Source: Lysobacteraceae bacterium NML07-0707 (GTDB lineage Bacteria; Pseudomonadota; Gammaproteobacteria; Xanthomonadales; Xanthomonadaceae). From it: DNA of 64,000 nucleotides. Both the position numbers and the translations under genes were made by a program. Below are positions 16,935 to 25,124 of the stretch, piece by piece. Under the pieces are notes generated by a model. The model searched no databases and had not been told where the DNA came from. It worked only from the letters and a program-made list of their open reading frames with translations. The number at the start of each line of letters is the position of its first letter. Position 1 is the stretch's first letter. The stretch is taken from NCBI GenBank assembly GCA_002798295.1, contig NWQT01000023.1:1-64000 (forward strand), written 5' to 3'.

Positions 16935-17792
16935 TCAACTCTGCTTCAACCATTCCACACGGCTGCGACCCTGGCCGTTTTCGCCCAGGCTGTTGGCAAG
17001 CGCATCAAGTGCCGGTTGCAGGGTCTGGTCAAGCTGCCAGGGCGCATTCCAGATCATCAGGCCGCTGCCATTCATGCGCAGTGGTGAATCATCCGGGCGC
17101 ACCAGCAACTCGCAAAACAGTGCGGATTTTGCCGGCAGTGCGGCTGCTCGGCGCATGAAAGAAGCCAACACGCGACCTTGCTTGATGGGATACCACAGTG
17201 CGTAAATGCCCTGCGGCCAGCGTCCGAGTGCGTCATTGATGGCAGCCAGCGCGGCATCAAATTCGGCCAGTTGCGCCTCGTAGGGCGGGTCAATCAGAAC
17301 CAGTCCGCGATTCAAGCGGGTTGCGCCATCGCGCGGCGGCAGCAGCGCTTTCATCGCCGCATAGCCATCGCGGTGATGTACATGCAGGCGGGGCTCGGCA
17401 GCAAAATGCCGGCGCAGCGCAGAGGCCTCATCCGCCTGCAATTCACAGGCGGCGATCCGGTCTTGCGCGCGTAGCGCATGTGCCAAGAGCCAGGGCGAGC
17501 CGGGATAGGCATTTGCGCCATGCGCTGCCCGGCAACTGGCGACCGCAGCCAGATAACGGTCGATCAGCGCATGCTGGCCTGCCGATAGCCGGGTAATACC
17601 GCCTTCGGCTTCGCCGGTGCGCTGCGCCTCATCGGCATCCAGCCAGTACAGCCCGCGCCCGGCATGGGTATCCAGCGCAAAACAGGCGGCCGGCTTGGCG
17701 CTCAGCGCATCACAAAGCGCCAGCAACGCGATGTGCTTGATGACATCGGCATGATTGCCGGCATGAAAACCGTGGCGATAGTTCATGGTCAA
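16935..17792 (-). CDS. rlmJ: 23S rRNA (adenine(2030)-N6)-methyltransferase
   Basis: The 285-residue SAM-dependent enzyme methylates A2030 of 23S rRNA. It starts MTMNYRHGFHAGNHADVIKH, has the catalytic DPPYE motif in GLVLIDPPYEAQ, and contains LDTHAGRGLYWLD in the SAM-binding region. Met3 (17786) would also fit the family start. It converges on the response regulator gene with three bases between the stops, and is divergent from creB. Confidence 0.92.
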   Translation of the reverse strand: MTMNYRHGFHAGNHADVIKHIALLALCDALSAKPAACFALDTHAGRGLYWLDADEAQRTGEAEGGITRLSAGQHALIDRYLAAVASCRAAHGANAYPGSPWLLAHALRAQDRIAACELQADEASALRRHFAAEPRLHVHHRDGYAAMKALLPPRDGATRLNRGLVLIDPPYEAQLAEFDAALAAINDALGRWPQGIYALWYPIKQGRVLASFMRRAAALPAKSALFCELLVRPDDSPLRMNGSGLMIWNAPWQLDQTLQPALDALANSLGENGQGRSRVEWLKQS

Positions 17793-17956
17793 GACAGTGG
17801 CAGCGGAAGGCGCATGCTATAGCAGATATAGGAAAATCAGGTGCTGGGAGTATCCATGCTTGCGCGAAAACTTCATCCAGCATGATGTGTGCAGTGGCGG
17901 GTTGGTTCACGGCATACACAGGCGATAATGCGAGCTGCCCTCAAGTTTGAGTTGCC

Positions 17957-18649
17957 ATGCCGACCATTCTGCTTGCCGAAGACGAAGCTGCCATCGCCCA
18001 GAGCGTGCTGTTTGCACTGCGCGCGGAGGGTTGGCAGGCCGAGCATGTGCTGCTGGGTGGGCAAGTATTGCCGCGGTTGCGCCAGGGCGGGGTGGATGTG
18101 TTGATTCTGGATGTGGGGCTGCCGGATATCAGCGGTTTTGAAGTCTGTCGTGCACTACGCGCCGAAAGCCAGGTGCCGGTGATTTTCCTGACGGCCCGCG
18201 ATGGTGAGCTGGATCGGGTGTTGGGGCTGGAGCTGGGGGGTGATGATTATGTGGCCAAGCCGTTTTCGCCGCGCGAGCTGGTGGCGCGGGTACGGGCACG
18301 GTTGCGCCGCAGTACGCCGCCACAGGCGCAGCCCGAAGGCTGGCGAGTGCATGGGCGTTTTGCCATTGACGAGGCTGGGCATCGCATCCGTTTTGACCAG
18401 TGCATGCTGGAGCTTACCCGCTACGAATACGGCCTGCTGGCAGCCTTGCTGGCGCGCCCCGGTGCGGTACTGAGCCGCGCGCAGTTGATGGATCGGGTAT
18501 GGCAGGATGCGCCCGAAAGTGGCGATCGCACCGTGGATACCCATGTCAAAACCCTGCGCGCCAAATTGCGCGATGCCGGCGCCGATTTCGAGGTCATCAA
18601 GACCCATCGCGGCCTGGGCTATGCGCTGGACAGCGGGGAGCGCAGCTAG
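17957..18649 (+). CDS. creB: Response regulator CreB
   Basis: The 230-residue OmpR-family regulator has the phospho-acceptor Asp52 in LILDVGLPDISG and Lys in YVAKPFSPRE. Its winged helix ends TVDTHVKTLRAKLRDAGADF. With CreC it forms the CreBC (BlrAB-like) system, which responds to carbon source and peptidoglycan stress and activates creD through TTCAC direct repeats. The identity is supported by the creC and creD neighbours. The stop TAG shares its last base with the creC start. Confidence 0.9.
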   Translation: MPTILLAEDEAAIAQSVLFALRAEGWQAEHVLLGGQVLPRLRQGGVDVLILDVGLPDISGFEVCRALRAESQVPVIFLTARDGELDRVLGLELGGDDYVAKPFSPRELVARVRARLRRSTPPQAQPEGWRVHGRFAIDEAGHRIRFDQCMLELTRYEYGLLAALLARPGAVLSRAQLMDRVWQDAPESGDRTVDTHVKTLRAKLRDAGADFEVIKTHRGLGYALDSGERS

Positions 18650-20082
18650 TGCGTATCGGCCTGCGGGTGTTGTTTGGCTATTTCTTGATTGTGGCACTGG
18701 CAGCGGTGCTGTTGGCGCAGGTGTTTGTCGAGCAAATCAAGCCTGGCGTGCGGCAGGCGATGGAGGACACGCTGATTGATACCGCCAACTTGTTGGCGGA
18801 GCTGGCCGCAGATGACCTCAAGGCAGGCCGGATTGCCGATGGCGCATTTGCCGCAGCGATGCGTGCCAACCAGCAGCGTGATATCCGTGCGGACGTGTAT
18901 GGCTTTGGCAAGCTGCGCACTTCTTATCGGGTGACCATCACCGATGCGCAGGGCATCGTGGTATTGGATTCGGCCGGGCGGGATGTGGGGCGCGACAATT
19001 CGCGCTGGCGCGATGTGTATCTCACCCTGCGCGGCCAGTATGGCGCACGCTCCAGCCCGGAAGACGAGACCGACCCAAAGAGCGATAGCGTGATGCACGT
19101 GGCTGCCCCGGTAATGGATGAGGGGCGCATCATCGGCGTGTTGACCGTTTCCAAGCCCAACCGCATCGTTGCGCCGTTCATCGAGCGCAGCCAGAAAAAA
19201 GTGATGGATGCCGGGATTGCACTGCTGCTGGTCGCGCTTATCACGGGCGTGATTGTCGCCTGGTGGATTTCCAGCCAGCTTTCGCGCCTGAAGCGTTATG
19301 CCGATGCCGTTACCCGCGGCGAGCGCGCCAGCGTGCCCAGGGCGCATGGCGAGTTCGGCAATCTGGGGCAAGCCTTGGCGACCATGCGCGAAAAACTCGA
19401 AGGCAAGCAATATGTGGAGGAATACGTCCATGCCCTGACCCACGAGCTGAAAAGCCCGCTGGCGGCGATTCGCGGCAGCGCCGAGCTGTTGCAGGAACAG
19501 GGAGGACGGATGAGCGCCGCCGAGCGCGAGGGCTTTGTGCGCACCATCGCCGAGCAGGGCGAGCGTCTGGCGCAGATGGTGGACAAGCTGCTGGCACTGG
19601 CGGCGGTGGAGCATCGCCAGCAGCTGGATGGACTGCAAAATATCCCGGTGCAGGCACTTTTGCATGACGCCGCCGCCACATTGGCCGCACGCGCGGCGGC
19701 AGCACAAGTGGAGATCCGCATCGAGGCCAATGAGCGCCTGCAATTTCAGGGTGATGCGTTCTTGCTCAATCAGGCGCTTACCAACCTGCTGGAAAATGCC
19801 ATCAGCTTCTCGCCTGCCGGCAGTACGGTCGTGCTCAGTGCGATGCAGACCCAGGGCTGGCTACATATCCGCGTGCAGGACAGTGGCCCGGGGATTCCCG
19901 ATTACGCACTTGGCCGGGTATTTGAGCGTTTCTATTCATTACCGCGACCCAACGGCAGCAGCCGCAGCAGCGGCCTTGGCCTGCCGTTCGTGGCAGAAGT
20001 GGCGGCACTGCATGGCGGCAGCGTCACACTGGGCAATCACGATGCAGGTGGCGCGTTGGCGGAACTGCGTTTGCCACTATGA
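18649..20082 (+). CDS. creC: Sensor histidine kinase CreC
   Basis: The 477-residue membrane kinase pairs with CreB. A GTG start (18649-18651) overlaps the creB stop, and the protein begins with a membrane segment (LFGYFLIVALAAVLLA). A periplasmic sensor domain with the YRVTITDAQGIVVLDS segment follows, then a second membrane segment near residue 185 and a HAMP region. The H box has His265 in HALTHELKSPLAAI, and the ATPase domain has DSGPGIPDYALGRVFERFY and GLGLPFVAEV. creD follows after 102 bases that contain a cre box. Confidence 0.9.
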   Translation: MRIGLRVLFGYFLIVALAAVLLAQVFVEQIKPGVRQAMEDTLIDTANLLAELAADDLKAGRIADGAFAAAMRANQQRDIRADVYGFGKLRTSYRVTITDAQGIVVLDSAGRDVGRDNSRWRDVYLTLRGQYGARSSPEDETDPKSDSVMHVAAPVMDEGRIIGVLTVSKPNRIVAPFIERSQKKVMDAGIALLLVALITGVIVAWWISSQLSRLKRYADAVTRGERASVPRAHGEFGNLGQALATMREKLEGKQYVEEYVHALTHELKSPLAAIRGSAELLQEQGGRMSAAEREGFVRTIAEQGERLAQMVDKLLALAAVEHRQQLDGLQNIPVQALLHDAAATLAARAAAAQVEIRIEANERLQFQGDAFLLNQALTNLLENAISFSPAGSTVVLSAMQTQGWLHIRVQDSGPGIPDYALGRVFERFYSLPRPNGSSRSSGLGLPFVAEVAALHGGSVTLGNHDAGGALAELRLPL

Positions 20083-20098
20083 CGCGCCATTTGAGCAC

Positions 20099-20114
20099 TT
20101 CACCCTCACTTCAT
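20099..20114 (+). promoter_or_regulatory. CreB binding site (cre tag) upstream of creD
   Basis: TTCAC, six bases, then TTCAT gives 9 of 10 matches to the published direct repeat TTCAC-N6-TTCAC. It begins 86 bases before the creD ATG and lies just after creC, the expected place for CreB activation of creD. Confidence 0.7.
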
Positions 20115-20184
20115 ATTCAGCACATGGCTTCTGCACATGCCGATGTGAGCATGGATGCACTGCAAAACAGAGGTGAGGTGTGCA

Positions 20185-21483
20185 ATGAAACTATGGATGA
20201 AGGCCATTGTGGTGATGGCCATGACCATCGCCATTCTGGTACCGCTGATGATGATTTTCGGCGTGATTCAGGGGCGAAAAAGTTACCGGCAAGAAGCCAT
20301 TCGGGATATCGCCAGTCATGTCGGCGCAGAGCAGCAAGTGCAGGCGCCGGTGCTGGTGCTGCCCTATACCCGTATCGTGGAAAAAGACGTGGCTGATGGA
20401 AATGGCGGGATTCGCCGTGGCCTGCAGAGAGAAACCGGACACTGGTATTTCTACCCCGACAGCTTCAAGGCCGATGGCATTTTGAATCCCTCGGTGCGCA
20501 AGCGCGGCTTGCATGAGGTGCGGGTGTATGACTGGCAGGGTGAGCTCGCTGCCAGCTTCGATGCTGAAATCTCGCCCAAGCAAGAGGATGGACAGTACAC
20601 ATTTGGGCAGCCGTTCATCGCTTTTGGCATCAGCGATGTGCGCGGTCTGCGCGGGACGCCGCAGGTACAGGTCAATGGCAACAGGTTGAAAATCCAGCAG
20701 GGTGCAGGTTTGGCTGGCAAGACGGGTTTGCATGTATTGTTGCCGCAGATTGAGGGTCGGCAAAGGTTGCGGCTGGAAACCCGCCTTGTCATGACCCTGG
20801 CCGGTACGGAAGGTTTCGGCATCCTGCCGCTTGCGGACAGCAACGACATCCGGCTCAAGTCCAACTGGCCGCATCCGAGCTTCTCCGGCATCCTGCCGCA
20901 GCACAATGTCAGCCCGCAGGGCTTCGAGGCGCACTGGCAGATTGATGCGCTGGCGACTGATGCGCGCAAGTATTGGCAGGGGGGCAGCTATACGGATCAG
21001 GATGTGGCGCAGGTAGCCCTGCTGGACCCGGTCAATCCTTACCTGCTGGCCGAGCGTGCCACCAAATACGGGGTGTTGTTCGTGGTGTTGACCTTTGCCG
21101 GGTTTTTCATGTTCGAGCTTGTCCGCCAGATTCGCGTGCACCCTATCCAGTATGGCCTGGTGGGGCTTGCTATCGCGATTTTCTTCCTGCTGCTGCTCAG
21201 TCTCTCCGAGCATATCGCCTTCGGTCTTGCCTATCTGCTGGCGGCGCTGGCCTGCACCGGCCTGATAGGCTTCTACTTGAGTGCAGTGCTGAAAAGCGTT
21301 ACTGGCGGCATGGGCTTTGCCGCGATGCTCGCCACGCTCTATGGCGCGCTGTACGGGCTTCTGATTCTGGAAGACAACGCGCTGGTGGTGGGTTCGGGTC
21401 TTTTGTTCCTGATTCTTGCCGCGATCATGACCGCCACACGCAAAGTGGATTGGTATGCCCTGGGGCAGGGCGGAGGACGCTAA
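20185..21483 (+). CDS. creD: Inner membrane protein CreD
   Basis: The 432-residue protein is the main target of CreBC and affects envelope integrity and beta-lactam or colicin response in other bacteria; its biochemical role is unknown. An N-terminal membrane segment (IVVMAMTIAILVPLMMIFG) precedes a large periplasmic domain with VLVLPYTRIVE. Five or six membrane helices lie near the C-terminus (from about residue 300). I chose ATG 20185 because a GAGGTG ribosome site precedes it. A short GC-rich hairpin (21492-21509) follows the stop but lacks a T tract. Confidence 0.9.
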   Translation: MKLWMKAIVVMAMTIAILVPLMMIFGVIQGRKSYRQEAIRDIASHVGAEQQVQAPVLVLPYTRIVEKDVADGNGGIRRGLQRETGHWYFYPDSFKADGILNPSVRKRGLHEVRVYDWQGELAASFDAEISPKQEDGQYTFGQPFIAFGISDVRGLRGTPQVQVNGNRLKIQQGAGLAGKTGLHVLLPQIEGRQRLRLETRLVMTLAGTEGFGILPLADSNDIRLKSNWPHPSFSGILPQHNVSPQGFEAHWQIDALATDARKYWQGGSYTDQDVAQVALLDPVNPYLLAERATKYGVLFVVLTFAGFFMFELVRQIRVHPIQYGLVGLAIAIFFLLLLSLSEHIAFGLAYLLAALACTGLIGFYLSAVLKSVTGGMGFAAMLATLYGALYGLLILEDNALVVGSGLLFLILAAIMTATRKVDWYALGQGGGR

Positions 21484-21655
21484 CAGGTGCAGCGGGCAGG
21501 GAAGCCCGCCGCGGCACTGGGATAACGATGGGGGCTGGAAAAAAGCGCGGCCATGTATGCAGCGGCATCTGCATGCAGTTGCCCTGAAATAAACATGAAC
21601 ATGACCAAATCATGCACGGCCAGAAATTCTAGCTGCACGATCTGGAGAATGTGCA

Positions 21656-22124
21656 ATGAAAATAACAGCAGACAAATATCCGATTGATGCACCACGCGAC
21701 CTCACCGTGTTTGCGGAAAAACAGGCGGCATTTCTGGGCGAGGCAAAACAGCGGGCGCAACGCCTTGCAGTATTGCCGGAATATCTGGCGCTGGAATTGG
21801 CGGCAAAATTTGATGCCGCCGTTTGTGGCAACCTACTTACTTCGCTTGAGGCGATCCAGCCCCTGCATGCGCGCTGGATGCAGTTTTGTCAGACTCTGGT
21901 TGTGCGGCTTGGCATGTATATCAATGCCAGGACTTTTCCGTTGGATAACGGTGATGGGCGCTATCGCAACCGCAGCTATCTGTTCGTACCCGATGGCGGT
22001 CATTTGTGGCAGGCGCAAACTGTGCCTGACCGGTTTCGAGAAGAAAACCCGAGTGATTGTATCCGGTGATGCGCTCAAGGTGTTTGCAGTAGGGGCGGTG
22101 CGTGCATTGGAAAATCGCTGTTTT
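21656..22124 (+). pseudogene. Decayed carbon-nitrogen hydrolase (nitrilase-family) gene
   Basis: The first frame, from ATG 21656 with a GGAG site, encodes 137 residues resembling the N-terminal half of nitrilase-family amidohydrolases: LAVLPEYLALELAAKFD, with the glutamate of the active-site region, and RYRNRSYLFVPDGG. It then shifts frame near 22035-22065. The third frame continues SGDALKVFA and jumps straight to VRALENRCFVA, sequences that in intact proteins lie about 80 residues apart on either side of the catalytic cysteine. A frameshift and an internal deletion removing the cysteine region are therefore both implied. It is not expected to be functional. A REP-like palindrome abuts its end. 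Confidence 0.6.
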
Positions 22125-22152
22125 GTAGCGCCTCCGGGCATGCCCGGAGGCG
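22125..22152 (+). repeat. GTAG-headed REP-like palindrome
   Basis: GTAG is followed at once by CGCCTCCGGGCA and its exact reverse complement TGCCCGGAGGCG. Including flanking bases the perfect palindrome spans 22128-22153. GTAG plus a GC-rich stem is the layout of the SMAG repeats described in Stenotrophomonas. It sits at the broken end of the nitrilase remnant, 60 bases before radA. Confidence 0.6.
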
Positions 22153-22212
22153 CCGGCCGCAGCATTTGCGACGCTCAGCCGTTAATCTCTGCCTGTCCCG
22201 AAGGAGAGATTC

Positions 22213-23604
22213 ATGGCCAAAGCCAGCAAAACCCGAACGGCTTACGTCTGCAATGAATGTGGTGCGGACTATTCCAAATGGCAGGGGCAGTGTGCAGCCT
22301 GCGGTGCCTGGGATAGTTTGTCGGAAATTCGTCTTGAGACGACATCGGGCGCGGGGGTGAGCGTGGCTGCATCGCGCCGCAGTGGCTGGGCGGGCAAGGT
22401 GGATAGCGCCAAAATCACTGCGCTTAAAGACGTGGCGCAAAACCAAACCGTGCGTGTGTCGACCGGCATTGGCGAATTTGACCGGGTGCTGGGCGGCGGG
22501 CTGGTAGAAGGCGCGGTCGTGCTGATTGGCGGCGACCCCGGCATAGGCAAGTCCACCCTGCTGACCCAGGCGCTGGCTTCGATGGCAGGTAGCCTGCCGG
22601 GGCTGTATGTCACCGGCGAAGAATCCCTGGCGCAGGTGGCCGGGCGTGCCTCGCGGCTGGGTTTGCCGCTGGACGGCCTGCAGGCGCTGGCCGAAACCTG
22701 CGTGGAGCGCATTCTGGCCGAGGCGATTGTCGCCAGGCCGCGTTTTATCATTGCCGATTCCATCCAGACCCTGTGGACGGAAACCTTGAGCGCCGCGCCC
22801 GGCTCGGTGAGCCAGGTGCGCGAGAGTGCCGCGCGGCTGGTGCGCTATGCCAAGGAAACCGGCACGGCGGTGTTTCTGGTCGGCCATGTCACCAAGGAGG
22901 GCGGCATCGCCGGGCCGCGGGTGCTGGAGCATATGGTCGATGCGGTGCTGTATTTCGAGGGTGATTCCGGTAGCCGCTTCCGGGTGTTACGCGCTTTCAA
23001 GAACCGCTTTGGCGCGGTCAATGAGCTGGGCGTGTTTGCCATGAGCGACAAAGGATTGCGCGAGGTGCCCAACCCGTCGGCGATTTTTCTCTCTGGCGGC
23101 AGTACGCACCAGCCCGGCAGTTGCGTGATGGTCACCCGTGAGGGCACCCGGCCATTATTGGTGGAAGTGCAGGCGCTGGTGGATGCTTCGTCGCTGTCCA
23201 ATCCGCGCCGGGTGGCCGTGGGGCTGGAAGGCAATCGCCTCGCCATGCTGCTGGCAGTGCTGCATCGCCACGGCGGGGTGATGGTGGGGGATCAGGATGT
23301 ATTCGTGAACGTGGTTGGCGGCATCCGCGTGCAGGAAACCGCCGCCGACCTGCCAGTGCTGCTGGCGGTGCTTTCCAGCCTGCGCGATACCCCGCTGGCA
23401 GAAAAAACCATCGCCTTTGGCGAAGTGGGGCTGTCCGGTGAAATCCGCCCGGTACCCAATGGCGAGGAGCGCCTGAAAGAAGCCGCCACCCACGGCTTCA
23501 GGCGCGCCATCGTCAGTCATGCCAATGCCCCCAAGTCAGGGCGTATCAAGGGCATGGAAGTCATCGCGGTTGCCCGACTGGCTGAGGCGCTGGAGCAGGT
23601 GTGA
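22213..23604 (+). CDS. radA: DNA repair protein RadA
   Basis: The 463-residue hexameric helicase promotes branch migration in recombinational repair. An N-terminal zinc finger has Cys13, Cys16, Cys27 and Cys30. The RecA-like core has Walker A GGDPGIGKSTL and the RadA-specific FKNRFG motif. The C-terminal Lon-like domain contains VNVVGGIRVQETAADLPVLLA without gaps. Start and length are as expected. Its stop overlaps the next gene's GTG start. Confidence 0.96.
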   Translation: MAKASKTRTAYVCNECGADYSKWQGQCAACGAWDSLSEIRLETTSGAGVSVAASRRSGWAGKVDSAKITALKDVAQNQTVRVSTGIGEFDRVLGGGLVEGAVVLIGGDPGIGKSTLLTQALASMAGSLPGLYVTGEESLAQVAGRASRLGLPLDGLQALAETCVERILAEAIVARPRFIIADSIQTLWTETLSAAPGSVSQVRESAARLVRYAKETGTAVFLVGHVTKEGGIAGPRVLEHMVDAVLYFEGDSGSRFRVLRAFKNRFGAVNELGVFAMSDKGLREVPNPSAIFLSGGSTHQPGSCVMVTREGTRPLLVEVQALVDASSLSNPRRVAVGLEGNRLAMLLAVLHRHGGVMVGDQDVFVNVVGGIRVQETAADLPVLLAVLSSLRDTPLAEKTIAFGEVGLSGEIRPVPNGEERLKEAATHGFRRAIVSHANAPKSGRIKGMEVIAVARLAEALEQV

Positions 23605-24167
23605 CAGCCCGCATGCGCCATGTTTTATGGCAAGCGCTGTCCATCGTGTTGCATCCTTTCTGGGTGCTGGCCGGGCTTTGGTTGCTGGCGCTATGGCGGC
23701 ATCGCCCGGATGCGATTGGGCAACAGGCATGGCCGATGCTGCTGGCTATCGCCGTGTGCGCGGCCTATGTGCTATGGCGCTGGCGGCGCGGTGACTGGGG
23801 CACGATAGATGCCTCGGGCAAACACGAACGTACCAGCCTGTATGTCGTACTTTTGCCGGTCATTCTGGCTTTGGCGCTGTGGCAGGGGGGCTGGGCAAGC
23901 GTTACCGGCCGCGCCTTGCTGTATTTCGCACTGGCGCTGATGCTGGCCTGGCTGGGCAACCGCCGGCTAAAAATCTCGCTGCATCTTCTGGGGCTGGGCT
24001 TTGCTGTTCCGGTTGCCTGGCAGCTCCAACCGCTGGTTGGCATGTTATTGGCCGCCTGCCTGCCATGGCTTGCGGCTTCGCGTTTGGCGCTGGGTCGCCA
24101 TACCCTGCCGGAAGTGCTGGCTGGCAGCGGCCTCGGACTTGCGGCCGGGGTGTTGGCGATAGCTTGA
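23601..24167 (+). CDS. Integral membrane protein, possibly a PAP2-like remnant family
   Basis: The 188-residue protein has about six hydrophobic stretches and a GTG start that overlaps the radA stop (GTGA). Its C-terminus (ASRLALGRHTLPEVLAGSGLGLAAG) resembles the last motif of PAP2-type phosphatases, which read SRxxxGxHxxxDVLAG. The earlier phosphatase motifs (KX6RP and PSGH) are not evident, so phosphatase activity is doubtful. I do not recognise it further. It converges on ypjD with one base between the stops. Confidence 0.6.
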   Translation: MTARMRHVLWQALSIVLHPFWVLAGLWLLALWRHRPDAIGQQAWPMLLAIAVCAAYVLWRWRRGDWGTIDASGKHERTSLYVVLLPVILALALWQGGWASVTGRALLYFALALMLAWLGNRRLKISLHLLGLGFAVPVAWQLQPLVGMLLAACLPWLAASRLALGRHTLPEVLAGSGLGLAAGVLAIA

Positions 24168-24168
24168 G

Positions 24169-24957
24169 TTAGCTGCGCCTCAACACAAACTCATAAACAA
24201 ACTGGCTGCCAAAGAACGATAGCGCCAGCAGTAGCATCGCCACCAGGGTCAGGCGTGCGGCCTTGATGCCGCGCCAGCCGTAGCGCCAGCGGCCAAACAG
24301 CAGGATGCCGAAGATGATCCAGGACAGCAGTGACAGTACGGTCTTGTGTGCCAGCTGTTGTGAAAACAGGTCATGCACAAACAGGGTGCCGGTCAACAAA
24401 GTGGCGCTAAGCAGGAAGAAGCCCAGCCAGATGCCATGAAACATCAGCCGCTCCAGCTCGGTCAGCGGCGGCAGGATGCGCGGCCAGCGGTGTGAGCCGC
24501 GCTTGCGCAGGGTGCGCTCCTGCATCCACAGCAAAATGGCCAGCAAGGCTGCGACCGCCAGCACGGCATAGGCCGAAAGTGCAATCCAGGCATGCAGCTG
24601 CAACTGCCAGCCAAGTGCGACCGGCGGTGCATGGCCGCCCAGCCGATACAGCAGATTGGACATGGCCGCTAGCGGAAACACGATAAGGCCAAGCGAGCTC
24701 ATGCGTCCGCTCAATGCAAGTCCGGTAGCCAGTGCCGACATGCCGAGCGTTGCCAGCGACAGCGTGGCGAGGAAATGCAGCTCCGGCGCTTGTAGCTGCC
24801 GCCAGGCCTCGACGTGCATTTCGCCATGAAACACCATTGCCAGAATGGCCAGCGGCAGCCAGCTGCGGTTGTTTTCCTTTTCCGGCTGGCGCAGTGAGGC
24901 CGCCAACATCAGGGCGGCGGAAAGATACAGGACGGTAGCGGCGAGTACGAGAATCAT
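24169..24957 (-). CDS. ypjD: Inner membrane protein YpjD, CcsA/CcmC-type cytochrome c assembly family
   Basis: The 262-residue protein has about eight membrane helices. The CcsA-type core includes a conserved histidine in QLQLHAWIALSAYAVL and a later HGIWLGFFLLSATLLTG segment, positions used for haem handling in family members. The YpjD subfamily is typically divergent from ffh, exactly as here; its precise role is not established. The long divergent gap to ffh (167 bases) holds a -10 element for ffh. Confidence 0.85.
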   Translation of the reverse strand: MILVLAATVLYLSAALMLAASLRQPEKENNRSWLPLAILAMVFHGEMHVEAWRQLQAPELHFLATLSLATLGMSALATGLALSGRMSSLGLIVFPLAAMSNLLYRLGGHAPPVALGWQLQLHAWIALSAYAVLAVAALLAILLWMQERTLRKRGSHRWPRILPPLTELERLMFHGIWLGFFLLSATLLTGTLFVHDLFSQQLAHKTVLSLLSWIIFGILLFGRWRYGWRGIKAARLTLVAMLLLALSFFGSQFVYEFVLRRS

Positions 24958-25087
24958 TTGCGCTTAGTTTCGCATGCCAGCGCCAGCAAGTCAGATGGCT
25001 GGCCTGTAAAAAATGAAAAAGCGGCGTGAAGTGTACTGCCGAAGCGGCCTGGGTGCCGGACACAGGCGGCAGCGGCAAGACCTGGCC

Positions 25088-25093
25088 TATAAT
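25088..25093 (+). promoter_or_regulatory. Candidate -10 element for ffh
   Basis: A perfect TATAAT lies 37 bases before the ffh ATG. There is no clear -35 at the expected distance. Confidence 0.4.
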
Positions 25094-25124
25094 CGTCCTC
25101 TTATATTCAATGCAGCGTCTTCCC

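Noticed and set aside
21492-21509. GCGGGC/GCCCGC hairpin after creD as a terminator
   Set aside because: The stem is only six base pairs and no T tract follows; left as a remark on creD.
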